From positions 1-7,368 of the forward strand of contig SBHH01000367.1 of assembly GCA_006226265.1 (NCBI GenBank): a DNA stretch of 7,368 nucleotides, read 5' to 3'. Made by a program: the position numbers and the translations under genes. Each line of letters starts with the position of its first letter. The stretch's first letter is position 1. The notes under the pieces are model-generated. The model saw only the letters and a list, made by a program, of their open reading frames with translations, was not told the origin of the DNA and made no database searches. This stretch comes from Alphaproteobacteria bacterium (GTDB taxonomy: Bacteria; Pseudomonadota; Alphaproteobacteria; Sneathiellales; Sneathiellaceae). Below are positions 7,083 through 7,368 of the stretch, piece after piece.

Positions 7083-7088
7083 AAGGGG
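7083..7088 (+). promoter_or_regulatory. Ribosome binding site of the small membrane protein
   Basis: AAGGGG is followed by 7 bases and then GTG at 7096. This spacing selects the GTG as start over the internal ATG at 7141. Confidence 0.55.
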
Positions 7089-7095
7089 TTGAACA

Positions 7096-7212
7096 GTGAC
7101 TCTTTTCAAGACGAAAGCGCGTGGCGGCAAAACAGGCCGCATGAAGGAGGCTGCCTATATTTTTGCCTTTCCCCTGTTCATGCTGATCTGGGCCGTTCAG
7201 TCCTACTATTAA
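7096..7212 (+). CDS. Small single-helix membrane protein, 38 residues, function unknown
   Basis: A GTG-start ORF of 38 codons ends at TAA 7210-7212. The product has a basic N-terminus (Lys5, Lys7, Arg9, Lys12, Arg15, Lys17), then one hydrophobic segment 'AAYIFAFPLFMLIWAV' (19-34), ending 'QSYY'. The positive-inside rule predicts N-terminus in the cytoplasm and a very short C-terminus at the periplasmic face. Support for translation: AAGGGG ribosome site, an FNR-type promoter layout upstream, and a strong terminator starting 30 bases after the stop, so the gene forms a compact monocistronic unit. I do not recognise the family. Small FNR-linked membrane proteins are often accessory subunits of terminal oxidases or other respiratory complexes (established for CydX- and CcoM-like cases in size and topology only), so a role of that kind is a hypothesis. 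The sequence itself does not resemble CydX. Confidence 0.65.
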   Translation: MTLFKTKARGGKTGRMKEAAYIFAFPLFMLIWAVQSYY

Positions 7213-7241
7213 TTCCTGAATTCCGCATCCTTCCAGAAAAT

Positions 7242-7274
7242 AAAAATGCGGCGGAAAATTCCCGCCGCATTTTT
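7242..7274. terminator. Strong bidirectional terminator between the small membrane gene and gatB
   Basis: AAAAATGCGGCGG (7242-7254) pairs perfectly with CCGCCGCATTTTT (7262-7274), 13 base pairs, with a 7-base loop. The plus-strand flank is TTTTTCGTT and the minus-strand flank is TTTTTATTTTCT, so it can end both converging transcripts, with the better U-tail for gatB. Confidence 0.9.
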
Positions 7275-7293
7275 CGTTCTGTTATGAAGGCGC

Positions 7294-7368
7294 TCAGCTA
7301 TCCAGTTTCGGGCGGAGGATTTCGGTGACGATGCCCGGATTGACCTTGCCGCCCGCTGCTTTCATCAG
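7294..7368 (-). CDS. gatB: C-terminal tail of GatB, Asp/Glu-tRNA amidotransferase subunit B (cut off by window)
   Basis: Only 24 codons and a TGA stop (7294-7296) are present. The residues 'LMKAAGGKVNPGIVTEILRP' and a short end 'KLDS' match the closing helix of GatB, where the pattern '(V)MKxxxGKxNPxxVxxxLxxKL' is typical of the YqeY-like tail domain. GatB, with GatA and GatC, amidates Glu-tRNA(Gln) and Asp-tRNA(Asn) in bacteria lacking the direct synthetases, which includes most alphaproteobacteria. Ending before a terminator fits a last gene of an operon. A YqeY-domain protein is the alternative, but the 'GGKVNP' block favours GatB. Confidence 0.72.
   Translation of the reverse strand: MMKAAGGKVNPGIVTEILRPKLDS

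Noticed and set aside
7074..7328. 84-codon TTG-start frame overlapping the small membrane ORF, the terminator and the gatB tail
   Set aside because: It reads through a perfect terminator hairpin and into a convergent gene, and its TTG start lacks a ribosome site. The frame starting at 7096 fits the AAGGGG site and gives a coherent membrane segment.

Overview
The window looks like a chromosomal segment of an alphaproteobacterium with moderately high GC. The evidence is the recO-parC gene pair, the alphaproteobacterial style of both proteins (RecO with a 'YVSPKSGRAVS' block, ParC with 'HPHGDQS' and 'FGNIDGDN' blocks), a large TRAP permease and a stand-alone biotin transporter BioY. I cannot place it to order or genus from sequence alone.

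Layout. The plus strand opens with the 3' part of a DctM-type TRAP transporter large subunit (1-1101). It converges on a minus-strand block read right to left: recO (to 5760), parC (5718-3490), an acyl-CoA ligase of the CaiC/AMP-binding type (3486-1861) and, after 106 bp, bioY (1754-1158). recO and parC are 41 bp apart; parC and the ligase are separated by only 3 bases, so DNA repair, chromosome decatenation and acyl activation probably share a transcript. bioY and the TRAP gene are separated by a hairpin terminator (1104-1137) whose T-tract faces bioY. A CAAAC-N4-GTTTG palindrome lies in the spacer of a candidate bioY promoter.

The right end (6564-7368) is less ordinary. Divergent from recO is a 105-residue orphan gene (6663-6980). 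After it comes a short AT-richer stretch with a perfect FNR/FixK-type box (TTGAT-N4-ATCAA, 7008-7021). A candidate -10 is placed as expected for a class II activated promoter, and an AAGGGG ribosome binding site precedes a 38-codon GTG-start ORF (7096-7212). That ORF encodes a basic N-terminus followed by one hydrophobic helix. It ends just before a perfect 13-bp bidirectional terminator (7242-7274), beyond which lies the C-terminal tail of a convergent gene that reads as gatB. This apparently oxygen-regulated single-helix microprotein is the most interesting element in the window; its function is unknown and it is easily missed by gene callers.

No rRNA, tRNA, CRISPR array, insertion sequence or phage gene was seen.
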